Of a DNA stretch of 64,000 bases, positions 25,755 to 34,788 are shown piece by piece (the stretch's first letter is position 1; the number at the start of each line of letters is the position of its first letter). Origin of the DNA: Jidongwangia harbinensis. Its GTDB lineage: Bacteria > Actinomycetota > Actinomycetes > Mycobacteriales > Micromonosporaceae. The stretch is taken from the NCBI RefSeq assembly GCF_020216025.1, contig NZ_JAIWNC010000014.1:1-64000 (forward strand), given 5' to 3'. The position numbers were made by a program, and so were the translations under genes. The notes under the pieces were generated by a model. It was not told the DNA's origin, searched no databases, and worked only from the letters and a program-made list of their open reading frames with translations.

Positions 25755-25931
25755 CGTGGAACCGGCAGGTGGGCGCGCATGGGAGAGCCTTTCCGACGAC
25801 GAGGATCTCCATAGTCCCCACCCGGCCGGAAAACCGCCAGCGGTCAACCGGGCAGGATGCGGCGCGGAGGCGTCCGGGGGACACCGACGGGCGACGCCAC
25901 GCCCGCCCGGCGCATCTGTCAGGATTTCGGC

Positions 25932-27089
25932 ATGGAATACGTGGTCGCCGCTGTGATCTTGCTGGTCGTGCTCGTGGTGGGGGCGGTCGGACTGGTCGTG
26001 CCCCGGGTCCGGCGCCGGGAGCAGCCGCCGGTCGGCGGGGCCGGCACGACGACGCTGGAACGCCCGCCCGCCGAGGCGCCGGCCGACACGGTTCCGGAGG
26101 CGCCGCCGGTCACCCTGCCGACGCTGCCGGACGAACTGCCACCGCTGATCGAGACGCCGGAGCCCACCGCCGGGCGGCTGGTCCGGCTGCGGGCCCGGCT
26201 GGCCCGGTCGCAGAACGCGTTCGGCCGGGGCCTGCTCGGCGTGCTGTCCCGGGATCACCTGGACGAGGACGCCTGGGAGGAGATCGAGGACAGCCTGATC
26301 TCCGCGGACGTCGGCGTGGAGGCCACGCAGGTGCTGGTGCAGCGGCTGCGCGAGCGGGTCCGGGTGCTCGGCACCCGGACCGTCGGCGAGGTGCGCACCC
26401 AGCTGGCCGAGGAACTCACCGCGGCGCTGGAGCCGGACCTGGACCGCAGCCTGAAGACCGCGCCGCACGAGGGGCGGCCCGCGGTGGTGCTGGTGGTCGG
26501 CGTGAACGGCGCCGGCAAGACCACCACCTGCGGCAAGATCGCCCGGGTGCTGGTGGCGGACGGCCGGACCGTGCTGCTGGGTGCCGCGGACACGTTCCGG
26601 GCCGCGGCCGCCGAGCAGCTCGCCACCTGGGGCGAGCGGGTGGGTGCCGAGACGGTCCGCGGGCCGGAGGGCGGCGACCCGGCCAGCGTCGCGTTCGACG
26701 CGGTCAAGCGGGGCATCGACACCGGCGTGGACACCGTGCTGGTGGACACCGCGGGCCGGCTGCAGAACAAGGTCGGCCTGATGGACGAGCTCGGCAAGGT
26801 GAAGCGGGTGGTGGAGAAGCACGGCCCGGTGGACGAGACGCTGCTGATCCTGGACGCCACCACCGGGCAGAACGGGCTGGAGCAGGCCCGGGTGTTCACC
26901 GAGGTGGTGGACGTCACCGGAGTGGTGCTGACGAAGTTGGACGGTACGGCGAAGGGCGGCATCGTCATCGCCGTACAGCGCAAGCTCGGCATCCCGGTCA
27001 AACTGGTCGGTCTGGGCGAGGGCCCGGACGACCTGGCGCCGTTCGAGCCCGCCGCGTTCGTCGAGGCCCTGCTTGGCACCGACGCGTAG
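25932..27089 (+). CDS. ftsY: Signal recognition particle receptor FtsY
   Basis: A 385-residue SRP receptor that delivers Ffh-bound ribosomes to the Sec translocon. Unlike E. coli FtsY it begins with a true transmembrane helix (residues 4-26, VVAAVILLVVLVVGAVGLVV), the actinobacterial form, then a short Pro-rich acidic linker, the N domain and the G domain. GTPase motifs are GVNGAGKTTTCGKIA near 191, DTFRAAAAEQL, DTAGRLQNK and TKLDGTAKGG. ATG at 25932. Confidence 0.96.
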   Translation: MEYVVAAVILLVVLVVGAVGLVVPRVRRREQPPVGGAGTTTLERPPAEAPADTVPEAPPVTLPTLPDELPPLIETPEPTAGRLVRLRARLARSQNAFGRGLLGVLSRDHLDEDAWEEIEDSLISADVGVEATQVLVQRLRERVRVLGTRTVGEVRTQLAEELTAALEPDLDRSLKTAPHEGRPAVVLVVGVNGAGKTTTCGKIARVLVADGRTVLLGAADTFRAAAAEQLATWGERVGAETVRGPEGGDPASVAFDAVKRGIDTGVDTVLVDTAGRLQNKVGLMDELGKVKRVVEKHGPVDETLLILDATTGQNGLEQARVFTEVVDVTGVVLTKLDGTAKGGIVIAVQRKLGIPVKLVGLGEGPDDLAPFEPAAFVEALLGTDA

Positions 27090-27131
27090 GCTCTACGGGG
27101 TTCCGGCCGGCTATTCCAGGGGAGGGCGTGG

Positions 27132-27929
27132 GTGACGCAAGAGCCCGTCCGCGAGATTCCCCTGCACGGCGGCAACGTCAGCACGGTGTCCCGGGTCGGG
27201 GACACCGTCCGGCGTAACGCCGGGCCGTGGACGCCCGCGGTGCACTCCCTGCTGAACCATCTGCAGAAGGTCGGCTTCACCGGCTCGCCGCATGCCCTGG
27301 GCATGGACGACCGTGGTCGCGAGGTGCTGTCGTACCTCGACGGCGAGTGCGGGGAGTACCCGCTCGCGCCGCACTGGACCACCGAGGAGGCGCTGGTCAC
27401 GGTCGCCACCATGCTGCGGATGTTCCACGACGCCCAGTATGGTTTCCGCCCGCCGCCCGGCTCGGTGTGGCGCTCGTTCGGGCCGCCGCCGCCGGACGCC
27501 GAGGTGATCTGCCACCACGACGCCGCGCCGCACAATGTGGTCTGGCGGCCGGACGGCACGCTCGCCCTGATCGACTTCGACCTGGCCTCGCCGGGTGCCC
27601 GGATCTACGACGTGGCGTACGCGGCGTGGACCTGGGTGCCGCTGTTCAGCGACCGGGACTCGTACACCCTGGGATGGAAGCGGCCGAACCGGCCGCGCCG
27701 GCTGCGGCTGTTCGCGGACGCCTACGGGCTGATCCCGCGCGACCGGCACCGGCTGGTGCGCACCATCCGGAAGCGGATCGTGGACCACGTGGAGGGCATC
27801 CGGCGGATGGCCGCGGCCGGTGACCCGGCCTTCGTCCGCATCGTGCACAAGGGGCACCTGCGCCGCCCGATGCGCGATCTGCGTCTGCTGGATTACGAGC
27901 GACACACCCTGGAGTACGCACTCCGCTGA
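27132..27929 (+). CDS. Aminoglycoside phosphotransferase-family (APH/choline kinase-like) protein
   Basis: A 265-residue kinase-fold protein. The catalytic loop is ICHHDAAPHNVVW near residue 127 (HxD and Asn) and the metal-binding DFD is in LALIDFDLASPG near 146. The N-terminal lobe is short. The substrate is unknown: antibiotic resistance, thiamine/choline or sugar kinases share this fold. The GTG at 27132 follows GGGGAGGG. It may be read through from ftsY 42 bp upstream. Confidence 0.85.
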   Translation: MTQEPVREIPLHGGNVSTVSRVGDTVRRNAGPWTPAVHSLLNHLQKVGFTGSPHALGMDDRGREVLSYLDGECGEYPLAPHWTTEEALVTVATMLRMFHDAQYGFRPPPGSVWRSFGPPPPDAEVICHHDAAPHNVVWRPDGTLALIDFDLASPGARIYDVAYAAWTWVPLFSDRDSYTLGWKRPNRPRRLRLFADAYGLIPRDRHRLVRTIRKRIVDHVEGIRRMAAAGDPAFVRIVHKGHLRRPMRDLRLLDYERHTLEYALR

Positions 27930-28000
27930 GTGCGGCGACGACCTCGACGGGCGCATTGTCCCGGTTTAAGCCGTTTCCCGGCGGGCCTTGTGAGAGTTTC

Positions 28001-28037
28001 TTCACACGTTGGAAACAACTGGTCACGTGTCGGAAAT
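28001..28037 (+). promoter_or_regulatory. Two tandem GlnR boxes upstream of amtB
   Basis: TTCAC-ACGTTG-GAAAC at 28001-28016 and GTCAC-GTGTCG-GAAAT at 28022-28037 both fit the actinomycete GlnR consensus gTnAC-n6-GaAAc. Their starts are 21 bp apart, so both half-sites face the same side of the helix. GlnR activates amtB-glnK-glnD in nitrogen limitation in related genera. Confidence 0.85.
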
Positions 28038-28149
28038 CGCGCGTAGACCGTGCGTGAAACAGCGGGCCGAGAGGCTTCCGCCCAACCGGCCAGAGGCGAT
28101 GCTGCCACGCTGAGCCGGGAGGGAGGGATCTCAACTCTAGGAGGCCAGC

Positions 28150-29544
28150 GTGCCTGAAGCACCTGCGATCGACCCAGCGAACACCGTCTGGCTGCTGGTT
28201 TCGACCGCCCTTGTGCTGCTCATGACGCCGGGACTGGCGCTGTTCTACGGCGGCCTGAACCGGTCCAAGGGCGTGCTCAACATGATGATGATGAGCTTCT
28301 CGGCCATCGGACTCATCTCAATTCTTTGGCTGTTCTACGGCTTCTCCATGGCCTTCGGGGCGGACCAGGGCGGAATCGTCGGCAACATCGGCGACTACCT
28401 GGGCACCAAGACCTTCCTCGCGGAGGGCGACCTGTGGGGTGCCACCGCGGAGAACCCGAGCGGCATCGGCGTACCCATCTATGTCTTCATGGCGTTCCAG
28501 ATGGTCTTCGCGGTGATCACCGTCGCGCTGATCAGCGGCGCCATCTCGGACCGCACCAAGTTCGCCGGCTGGCTGCTCTTCGCCGGCCTGTGGGCCACGA
28601 TCGTCTACTTCCCGGTCGCGCACTGGGTGTGGGGCGGCGGCTGGATCGGCGCCAAGCTGCACGCGCTCGACTTCGCCGGTGGTACCGCGGTGCACATCAA
28701 CGCCGGTGCCGCCGCGCTCGGCCTGGTGCTCGCGCTCGGCAAGCGGGTCGGCTGGCCGCGTGAGGCGTTCAAGCCGCACAACGTGCCGTTCGTCGCGCTC
28801 GGCGCCGGCCTGCTGTGGTTCGGCTGGTTCGGCTTCAACGCCGGCTCGGAACTCACCGTCGACTCGATCGCCGGCCTGGCCTTCATCAACACCCAGGTCG
28901 CCACGGCCGCCGCGGTGCTCGGCTGGATCGTGGTGGAGTGGATCCGCGACGGCAAGCCGACGCTGGTCGGCGCGTCCTCCGGCGCCATCGCCGGTCTGGT
29001 CGCGATCACCCCGGCCTGTGGCTTCATCGCCCCCTGGGCGTCGGTCCTGCTCGGCCTGGTCGCCGGTGCGGTCTGCGCCCTGGCCATCTCGCTGAAGTAC
29101 AAGCTCGGCTACGACGACTCGCTCGACGTCGTCGGCGTGCACTTCATCGGCGGCTGGATCGGCTCGCTGTGGCTCGGCTTCTTCGCCTCGACCGAACTGA
29201 ACGCCGCGATCGGCGACGTGGTCGGCGCGTCCGACGGCCTGTTCTACGGCGGCGGCGTCACCCAGCTGGGCCGCCAGGCGCTCGCCGGCCTGGCCGTGAC
29301 GATCTTCTCCGGCGCGGTGGCCTTCCTGCTCGGCAAGGCGATCGACAAGACGATCGGCTTCCGCGCCACGGAGGAGGCCGAGATCGACGGCATCGACGTC
29401 GCCGAGCACGCGGAGAGCGCGTACGACTACTCTCCCTCGACCGGGTCGAGCGGCGGCGCGTTCGCCATGGCCGGGATCAACCCGTCCAGCAAGTCCACCG
29501 CTGCTACCGCCCCCGAGGCGAGCAGCGAAAAGGTCGCCGGTTAA
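28150..29544 (+). CDS. amtB: Ammonium transporter
   Basis: A 464-residue polytopic ammonium channel with 11 membrane segments. Landmarks are FYGGLNRSKGVLNMMMMSF, the twin-His region near DFAGGTAVHINAGAAALGL, and the second His in VVGVHFIGGW. The C-terminal cytosolic tail continues about 60 residues past the family core. The GTG at 28150 follows TAGGAGG. It heads the amtB-glnK-glnD operon; PII binding gates the channel when nitrogen is plentiful. Expression is probably under GlnR. Confidence 0.97.
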   Translation: MPEAPAIDPANTVWLLVSTALVLLMTPGLALFYGGLNRSKGVLNMMMMSFSAIGLISILWLFYGFSMAFGADQGGIVGNIGDYLGTKTFLAEGDLWGATAENPSGIGVPIYVFMAFQMVFAVITVALISGAISDRTKFAGWLLFAGLWATIVYFPVAHWVWGGGWIGAKLHALDFAGGTAVHINAGAAALGLVLALGKRVGWPREAFKPHNVPFVALGAGLLWFGWFGFNAGSELTVDSIAGLAFINTQVATAAAVLGWIVVEWIRDGKPTLVGASSGAIAGLVAITPACGFIAPWASVLLGLVAGAVCALAISLKYKLGYDDSLDVVGVHFIGGWIGSLWLGFFASTELNAAIGDVVGASDGLFYGGGVTQLGRQALAGLAVTIFSGAVAFLLGKAIDKTIGFRATEEAEIDGIDVAEHAESAYDYSPSTGSSGGAFAMAGINPSSKSTAATAPEASSEKVAG

Positions 29545-29569
29545 TTTCGTTGAGATGGAGGGACTGAGC

Positions 29570-29908
29570 ATGAAGCTGGTGACCGCGGTCATCAAGCCCT
29601 ACCAGCTCGACGCGGTGAAGGAGGCTCTGCACGCGCTCGGCGTGGCCGGGCTCACCGTGAGCGAGGTACAGGGGTACGGGCGGCAGAAGGGCCACACCGA
29701 GGTGTACCGGGGCGCCGAGTACACCGTCGAATTCCTACCGAAGATCAAGGTTGAGGTGCTGACCGACGAGATCGACGTCGAGAAGGTCGTCGACGCCCTG
29801 GTCACCGCGGCGCGTACCGGCAAGATCGGCGACGGCAAGGTCTGGGTCACCGGCGTCGAGGACGTGGTCCGGGTACGTACCGGCGAGCGTGGGCTGGACG
29901 CACTGTAG
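29570..29908 (+). CDS. glnK: Nitrogen regulatory protein PII (GlnK/GlnB)
   Basis: A 112-residue PII signal protein. The T-loop EVYRGAEYTVEF carries Tyr51, the residue adenylylated or uridylylated in actinobacteria. The C-terminal KIGDGKVWV and RTGERG form the nucleotide-binding loops. The ATG at 29570 follows GGAGGG; an earlier ATG at 29555 is in frame but less likely. The last base is the first base of the glnD start. Confidence 0.97.
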   Translation: MKLVTAVIKPYQLDAVKEALHALGVAGLTVSEVQGYGRQKGHTEVYRGAEYTVEFLPKIKVEVLTDEIDVEKVVDALVTAARTGKIGDGKVWVTGVEDVVRVRTGERGLDAL

Positions 29909-32166
29909 TGATCAGTGAGCCGTTGGCTCCGCTCGCCGGACCGACCGACGGCTCACTGGAAGCATTGCGCGAACACATCGGCGCCGCCGCCCGCACCCGA
30001 CGGGCGGCGGCGCTCGATGCGTGGCTGGGCGCGATGTTCCCCAGCCACCTGCCCGGCGTCAGCCTGCTCGCGGTGGGCGGGCTGGGCCGGCGGGACTGCG
30101 CGCCGCACAGCGACCTCGATCTGGTCCTGCTGCACAACGGGCAGGCCGGCATCGACCGGATCGCCTCCGCGCTGTGGTACCCGATCTGGGACGCCCGGCT
30201 CGGCCTCGACCACTCCGTACGCACACTGCCCGAGGCGCTGTCCGTGGCGCACGACGACGTCAAGGTCTCGCTCGGCCTGCTCGACGCCCGGCACCTGGCC
30301 GGCGACGCCCGGCTCTCCGCCGAACTGGTCGCCGCGGCGGGGGACCAGTGGCGGCGCACCGCGGTACGCCTGCTGCCCCAGCTCAGGGAGCTGACCGCGA
30401 GCCGCTGGGCGGCGCACGGCGAACTGGCCTTCCTGCTCGAGGGCGATCTCAAGGAGGCGGCCGGCGGGCTGCGCGACCTCACCATCCTGCGCGGCATCGG
30501 CCGGGCCGGCGTCGCCGACACCATGCGCCCCGCGGTCCGCGCGGCCGACCTGCGCCTGCTCGACACCCGGGACGCGCTGCACCTGGCGGTCGGGCGGCGG
30601 GTGGACCGGCTGGTCGCCCAGGAACGGGCCACGGTGGCGGAACTGGTCGGGCTCGACGACGGCGACGCGCTGCTGCGCCGGGTGGCGGGCGACGCGCGTA
30701 CCGTCGCGCACGCTCTGGACGACGCCTGGCGGGCGGCCGACCGGCTGCGCAACGGCCGCCGCCGGGGCATGCCGTCCGGCCCGCCGATCCGCCGCCCGGT
30801 GGCCCGGGACGTGGTCGAACAGGACGGCGAACTGGTGCTCGCGCGTACCGCCATCGGCCCGGTCCCGGACCCCAGCCTGTCGCTTCGGGTGGCGGCCGCG
30901 GCCGCCACCGTGGAACTGCCCATCGCACGCGCCACCAGCGAATGGCTGGCGGCCTTCTGCCCGCCGCTGCCCACCCCGTGGCCGCCGGCGGCCCGCGCCG
31001 CGCTGGTCACCCTGCTCGGCTCCGGCCCCGGCCTGCTGCCCACCTGGGAGACCTGCGACCGGTACGGCCTGATCGACGCGTGGCTGCCGGAGTGGGCCCG
31101 GCTCCGCAGCCTGCCGCAGCACCACCCGGTGCACCGCTACACGCTGGACCGGCACCTGGTGCAGGCGGCGTTCGAGGCGACCCAGTACACCCGGGAGGTG
31201 GACCGGCCGGACCTGTTGCTGGTCGGCGCGTTCCTGCACGACGTCGGCAAGGGACTGCCCGGCGACCACAGCATCGTCGGCGCGCCGATCGCCCGGGAGA
31301 TCGCCACCCGGATCGGCCTGCCCCCGGCGGATGTCGCCACGGTCGAGAAGCTGGTCCGGCTGCACCTGCTGCTGCCGGACGTGGCCACCCGGCGGGACCT
31401 CGGCGATCCGGTCACCATCGCCACCGTCGCCGACGCGGTCGGCGACGTCACCACGCTCGACCTGCTGCACGCGCTGGCCCGGGCCGACTCGCACGCCACC
31501 GGCCCGGCGGCGTGGTCGGACTGGAAGGGCCGGCTGATCGAGGACCTGGTCCGCCGGGTGCACACCACGCTGGACACCGGCGCACCGCCGGCCCCGCCCG
31601 AGCCGGACCCGGAACTGCTGCACGGCGACCTGCCCGCGGTGCACCTCGACGGCGACCGGGTCGCGGTGGCCGCCGCGGACCGGCGCGGGTTGCTCGCCGC
31701 GGCCGCCGCCTGCCTGGCCATGCACCGCCTGGACGTGGTCACCGCGGATGCGTCCACGGTGGACAGCCGGGCCATCGTCGAGTTCCGCACCCAGCCCCGG
31801 TACGGCTCGCCCGCCGATCCGGTGGCACTCGCCGCCGACCTGCGCCGGGTCGCGGCCGGCGACATCTCGGTCACCCAGCGGCTCCGCGCCCGCGCGATGA
31901 CCGGCCGGGGCAACGCCGCGTCGCCGCGCGTGGTCTGGCACCGGGAAGCCGCCACCGACGCGGTCGTGCTGGAGTTGCGGGCGGCCGACTCGGCGGGCCT
32001 GCTCTACCGGGTGACCACCGCGCTCGACGAGGCCGGCGCGGAGGTGCGGGCGGCCCGGATCTCCACTCTGGGCGGTGACGTGGTGGACGCCTTCTACCTG
32101 GTCGGCGCGTGGTCGGACGCGGCGGACCGGTCCCGGGTGGAAGCGGCGGTGCTGGGCGCGGTCTGA
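29908..32166 (+). CDS. glnD: [Protein-PII] nucleotidyltransferase/nucleotidylyl-removing enzyme
   Basis: A 752-residue bifunctional sensor that modifies and demodifies PII in response to glutamine; in actinobacteria it is an adenylyltransferase. The nucleotidyltransferase motif VGGLGRRDCAPHSDLDLVL is near residue 55, the HD hydrolase motif LLVGAFLHDVGKGLPGDHS near 436, and two ACT domains lie at about 590-660 and 685-750. The N-terminus is shorter than in enterobacteria. GTG at 29908 overlaps the PII stop by one base. Confidence 0.96.
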   Translation: MISEPLAPLAGPTDGSLEALREHIGAAARTRRAAALDAWLGAMFPSHLPGVSLLAVGGLGRRDCAPHSDLDLVLLHNGQAGIDRIASALWYPIWDARLGLDHSVRTLPEALSVAHDDVKVSLGLLDARHLAGDARLSAELVAAAGDQWRRTAVRLLPQLRELTASRWAAHGELAFLLEGDLKEAAGGLRDLTILRGIGRAGVADTMRPAVRAADLRLLDTRDALHLAVGRRVDRLVAQERATVAELVGLDDGDALLRRVAGDARTVAHALDDAWRAADRLRNGRRRGMPSGPPIRRPVARDVVEQDGELVLARTAIGPVPDPSLSLRVAAAAATVELPIARATSEWLAAFCPPLPTPWPPAARAALVTLLGSGPGLLPTWETCDRYGLIDAWLPEWARLRSLPQHHPVHRYTLDRHLVQAAFEATQYTREVDRPDLLLVGAFLHDVGKGLPGDHSIVGAPIAREIATRIGLPPADVATVEKLVRLHLLLPDVATRRDLGDPVTIATVADAVGDVTTLDLLHALARADSHATGPAAWSDWKGRLIEDLVRRVHTTLDTGAPPAPPEPDPELLHGDLPAVHLDGDRVAVAAADRRGLLAAAAACLAMHRLDVVTADASTVDSRAIVEFRTQPRYGSPADPVALAADLRRVAAGDISVTQRLRARAMTGRGNAASPRVVWHREAATDAVVLELRAADSAGLLYRVTTALDEAGAEVRAARISTLGGDVVDAFYLVGAWSDAADRSRVEAAVLGAV

Positions 32167-32207
32167 GCGCCGCGCATCGATTCGGCGCCGGCTCCGTTGC
32201 TTGAGGT

Positions 32208-34691
32208 ATGCAGCCACCGCAACTGCTCGACGACCACCTCACCGTGATCGGGTCGCGGCTGCGCACCGCGCTGACCGCCACCGCCGTCCGCACCGGGTCA
32301 ATGGACGCGCGGCTGCTGCTGGCCCGCGCCGCGCTCCGGGACGCCGGCACGCTGGACGACCTGCTGGCGGCCGCCCGGGACGGCAACCGCGGATGGCTGC
32401 GCAGGCGCCGGCGGCAGGTGGACCCGGGCCGGATCGCGGCCCTGGCGCAGACCATCGCGCTGCAGGACGTGCTGCCGACCGACCGCCGCGACGCGCTGGC
32501 GGTGTACGACCTGGTCCGCGCGGTGTGCGGCCCGAAGGCGCTGTCCCCGGCGAACCAGGCCCTGCACACGCAGCTCACGCTCGCCTGGGACTCCCCGGAC
32601 CGGGTGCCGCGGCTGCTCGGCGCGTACCGGCAGATCCGCCCCGAGGTGCGGGCCGCGATCGAGGCCGACCTGCTGAACCCGTTCACCGGACCGCGCCCGT
32701 CCGCGCCCTGGCTGGCCGTGTTCCAGGCGATGCTGCCCGAGCCGCGCCCGACGCTCGGCGGTGATCCCGGCCTGCCGCCGTTCGACCGGCTGACCGCGAC
32801 GCCGCCGCACCGGGTGGAGGCGCCGGAGCGGGTGTCCGTCGTGGTGACCGCGTACCGGCCGGGGGAGGGGCTGATCACCGCGGTGCGGTCCATCCTCGGG
32901 CAGACCTGGCGCAACGTCGAAGTGATCATCGTCGACGACGGCTCGCCCGCCGAGTACGACCCGGTCCTGGCGCGGGCGGTGGCCCTGGGCGACCGGATCC
33001 GGTTGGTGCGGCAGCCGGTCAACCGCGGCACGTACGCGGCCCGCAACGCCGGACTCGACGCCAGCGGCGGGGAGTTCGTGGCGTTCCAGGACTCCGACGA
33101 CTGGTCCCACCCGCGCCGCCTGGAGCTGCAGGTGGCGCCGCTGCTCGCGGAACGCCGGGTGATGGCGACCACCTCGGACGGGCTCTCCGTCACCGACCAG
33201 ATGCTGCTCACCCGGCCGGGCGTGCGCAGCGGGCGGTTCAACCCGTCGTCGTTGCTGTTCCGGCGGTCCGCGGTGATGGGCCGGATCGGCTACTTCGACC
33301 CGCTGCGGAAGGCGGCCGACTCGGAGTACATCGGACGGATCCAGGCCGCGTTCGGTGCCCGGACCGTGCGGCACGTCGACTCGCGCCCGCTGGCACTGAT
33401 CCGGCTGACCGTGGACTCGTTGTCCCGCAACGAGATCCGGGCGCACTGGATGCACCCGGCGCGGGTGGCGTACAGCTCGGCGTACCTGCACTGGCACCGG
33501 ACCGTGGCGGCGGGTGAGGCGTCGCCGTACCGGCCGGCCGACGGCGCCGACCGGCCGTTCCCGGCGCCCCGGCACCTGCTGGCCGCGCCCGCCCGCGAGT
33601 ACGACGTGGTGGTGGTCGCCGACTGGCGGTTCCTGGAAGGGGCGCAACGGGCCGCGGTCGAGGAGATCCGGGCCCTGGTCGCGGCCGGGCTGCGGGTCGC
33701 GGTGGTGCAGCTGGAGACGTTCCGTGCGGTGTACGTCCGCCGCTATCCGCTGGCCGCGCCGGTGCAGCAGCTGGTCAACGACGGCGTGATCGACCACCTT
33801 CCGCTGGCCGCGGAGTGCCGGCCCGCGCTGCTGATCGTGCGGCAGGCGGCGGTGTTGCAGTTCACCGCCGGCCGCACCAGCGCGATCCGGCCGCGCCGGA
33901 CGCTGATCGTGGCGGACCGCGCGCCCCGCCGCGGCGACGGGGTGGACCGGCGGTACGTGCCGGCCACCTGCACCGCCCACGCCCGCGACCTGTTCGCGGC
34001 GGACCCGATCTGGTGCCCGCAGGACGCCGGCGTCCGCCTCGCCCTCCGGGTCACCGACACGGACGCCACGCTGACCGACACCGACCTGCCCACGGTCACC
34101 GACACCACCGGCTGGTGCGCGCCCCGCACCGGGGTGCCGGACGGCCCGCCGATCGCCGGTGTCGACCTGTGCGACGCCGGCACCTGGCCCGCGGACCTGC
34201 CCGACGCGCTCGCGGTCGCGCGCCGCCTGACCGGTGTGGACATCCGGCTCCGGCTGCCCGACCGCCCGCGCGGCGAGAACCAGGTCACCGTGCCGAAGAC
34301 CTGGCTGGTGTACGAGACCGCGGACATCGCCGCCCGCCCGTTCCTGCACCAGCTCGACTTCTACCTGCACTTCCCGCACCGCCGGGCGGAGGAGGTGCTG
34401 TCCCGCCCGGCCCTGGAGGCCGCCGCGGTCGGCTGCGTGGTCCTGATGCCGGAGCGGTTCGCGGCGCTGTACGGCGACGCCGCGGTCTACACCGACCCGG
34501 CCACCGCGGGAGACGTGATCCGGCGCTACGCCACGGACGCCGCCGCCTACGCCGAACAAAGCCGCCGCGCCCGCCTGGTCACCACGAACGCCCACACCCC
34601 CGGTCCCTTCGTGGACCTGATCACCACCCTCCTCGACTCCCCGCCGGTCCCGCCCCCGCGCGTCCCGTCCTCGGCCACCCCGACCCCCTAG
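32208..34691 (+). CDS. Large glycosyltransferase: GT2 domain plus C-terminal GT-B-like domain
   Basis: A 827-residue cytoplasmic protein. Residues 1-200 are helical; a GT2 domain starts at about 207 (VSVVVTAYRPGEGLITAV, DDGSP, then FQDSDDWSHPRR with the DXD-like metal site near 296). The C-terminal third (VVVADWRFLEGAQRAAVEEI on) ends in a donor-site-like block FLHQLDFYLHFPH and ALEAAAVGCVVLMPERF. It thus appears to carry two transferase modules. It is paralogous to the protein at 36617 and shares its last module with the one at 39036. First gene after glnD and start of the surface-glycan block. The sugar is unknown. Confidence 0.8.
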   Translation: MQPPQLLDDHLTVIGSRLRTALTATAVRTGSMDARLLLARAALRDAGTLDDLLAAARDGNRGWLRRRRRQVDPGRIAALAQTIALQDVLPTDRRDALAVYDLVRAVCGPKALSPANQALHTQLTLAWDSPDRVPRLLGAYRQIRPEVRAAIEADLLNPFTGPRPSAPWLAVFQAMLPEPRPTLGGDPGLPPFDRLTATPPHRVEAPERVSVVVTAYRPGEGLITAVRSILGQTWRNVEVIIVDDGSPAEYDPVLARAVALGDRIRLVRQPVNRGTYAARNAGLDASGGEFVAFQDSDDWSHPRRLELQVAPLLAERRVMATTSDGLSVTDQMLLTRPGVRSGRFNPSSLLFRRSAVMGRIGYFDPLRKAADSEYIGRIQAAFGARTVRHVDSRPLALIRLTVDSLSRNEIRAHWMHPARVAYSSAYLHWHRTVAAGEASPYRPADGADRPFPAPRHLLAAPAREYDVVVVADWRFLEGAQRAAVEEIRALVAAGLRVAVVQLETFRAVYVRRYPLAAPVQQLVNDGVIDHLPLAAECRPALLIVRQAAVLQFTAGRTSAIRPRRTLIVADRAPRRGDGVDRRYVPATCTAHARDLFAADPIWCPQDAGVRLALRVTDTDATLTDTDLPTVTDTTGWCAPRTGVPDGPPIAGVDLCDAGTWPADLPDALAVARRLTGVDIRLRLPDRPRGENQVTVPKTWLVYETADIAARPFLHQLDFYLHFPHRRAEEVLSRPALEAAAVGCVVLMPERFAALYGDAAVYTDPATAGDVIRRYATDAAAYAEQSRRARLVTTNAHTPGPFVDLITTLLDSPPVPPPRVPSSATPTP

Positions 34692-34788
34692 CGCGTCGCG
34701 ACGGCGGGTGCGCGTAACGGGCGGCGTGGTTGGCGCGTTAGGGGTGTGTGGTTTGTGGCGATCTTGCTGTGCAGGGAGGACGTGACCG

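Noticed and set aside
25755..26822. Upstream extension of the PhoD-like frame
   Set aside because: Similarity begins only at 25754; the extension is antisense to ftsY.
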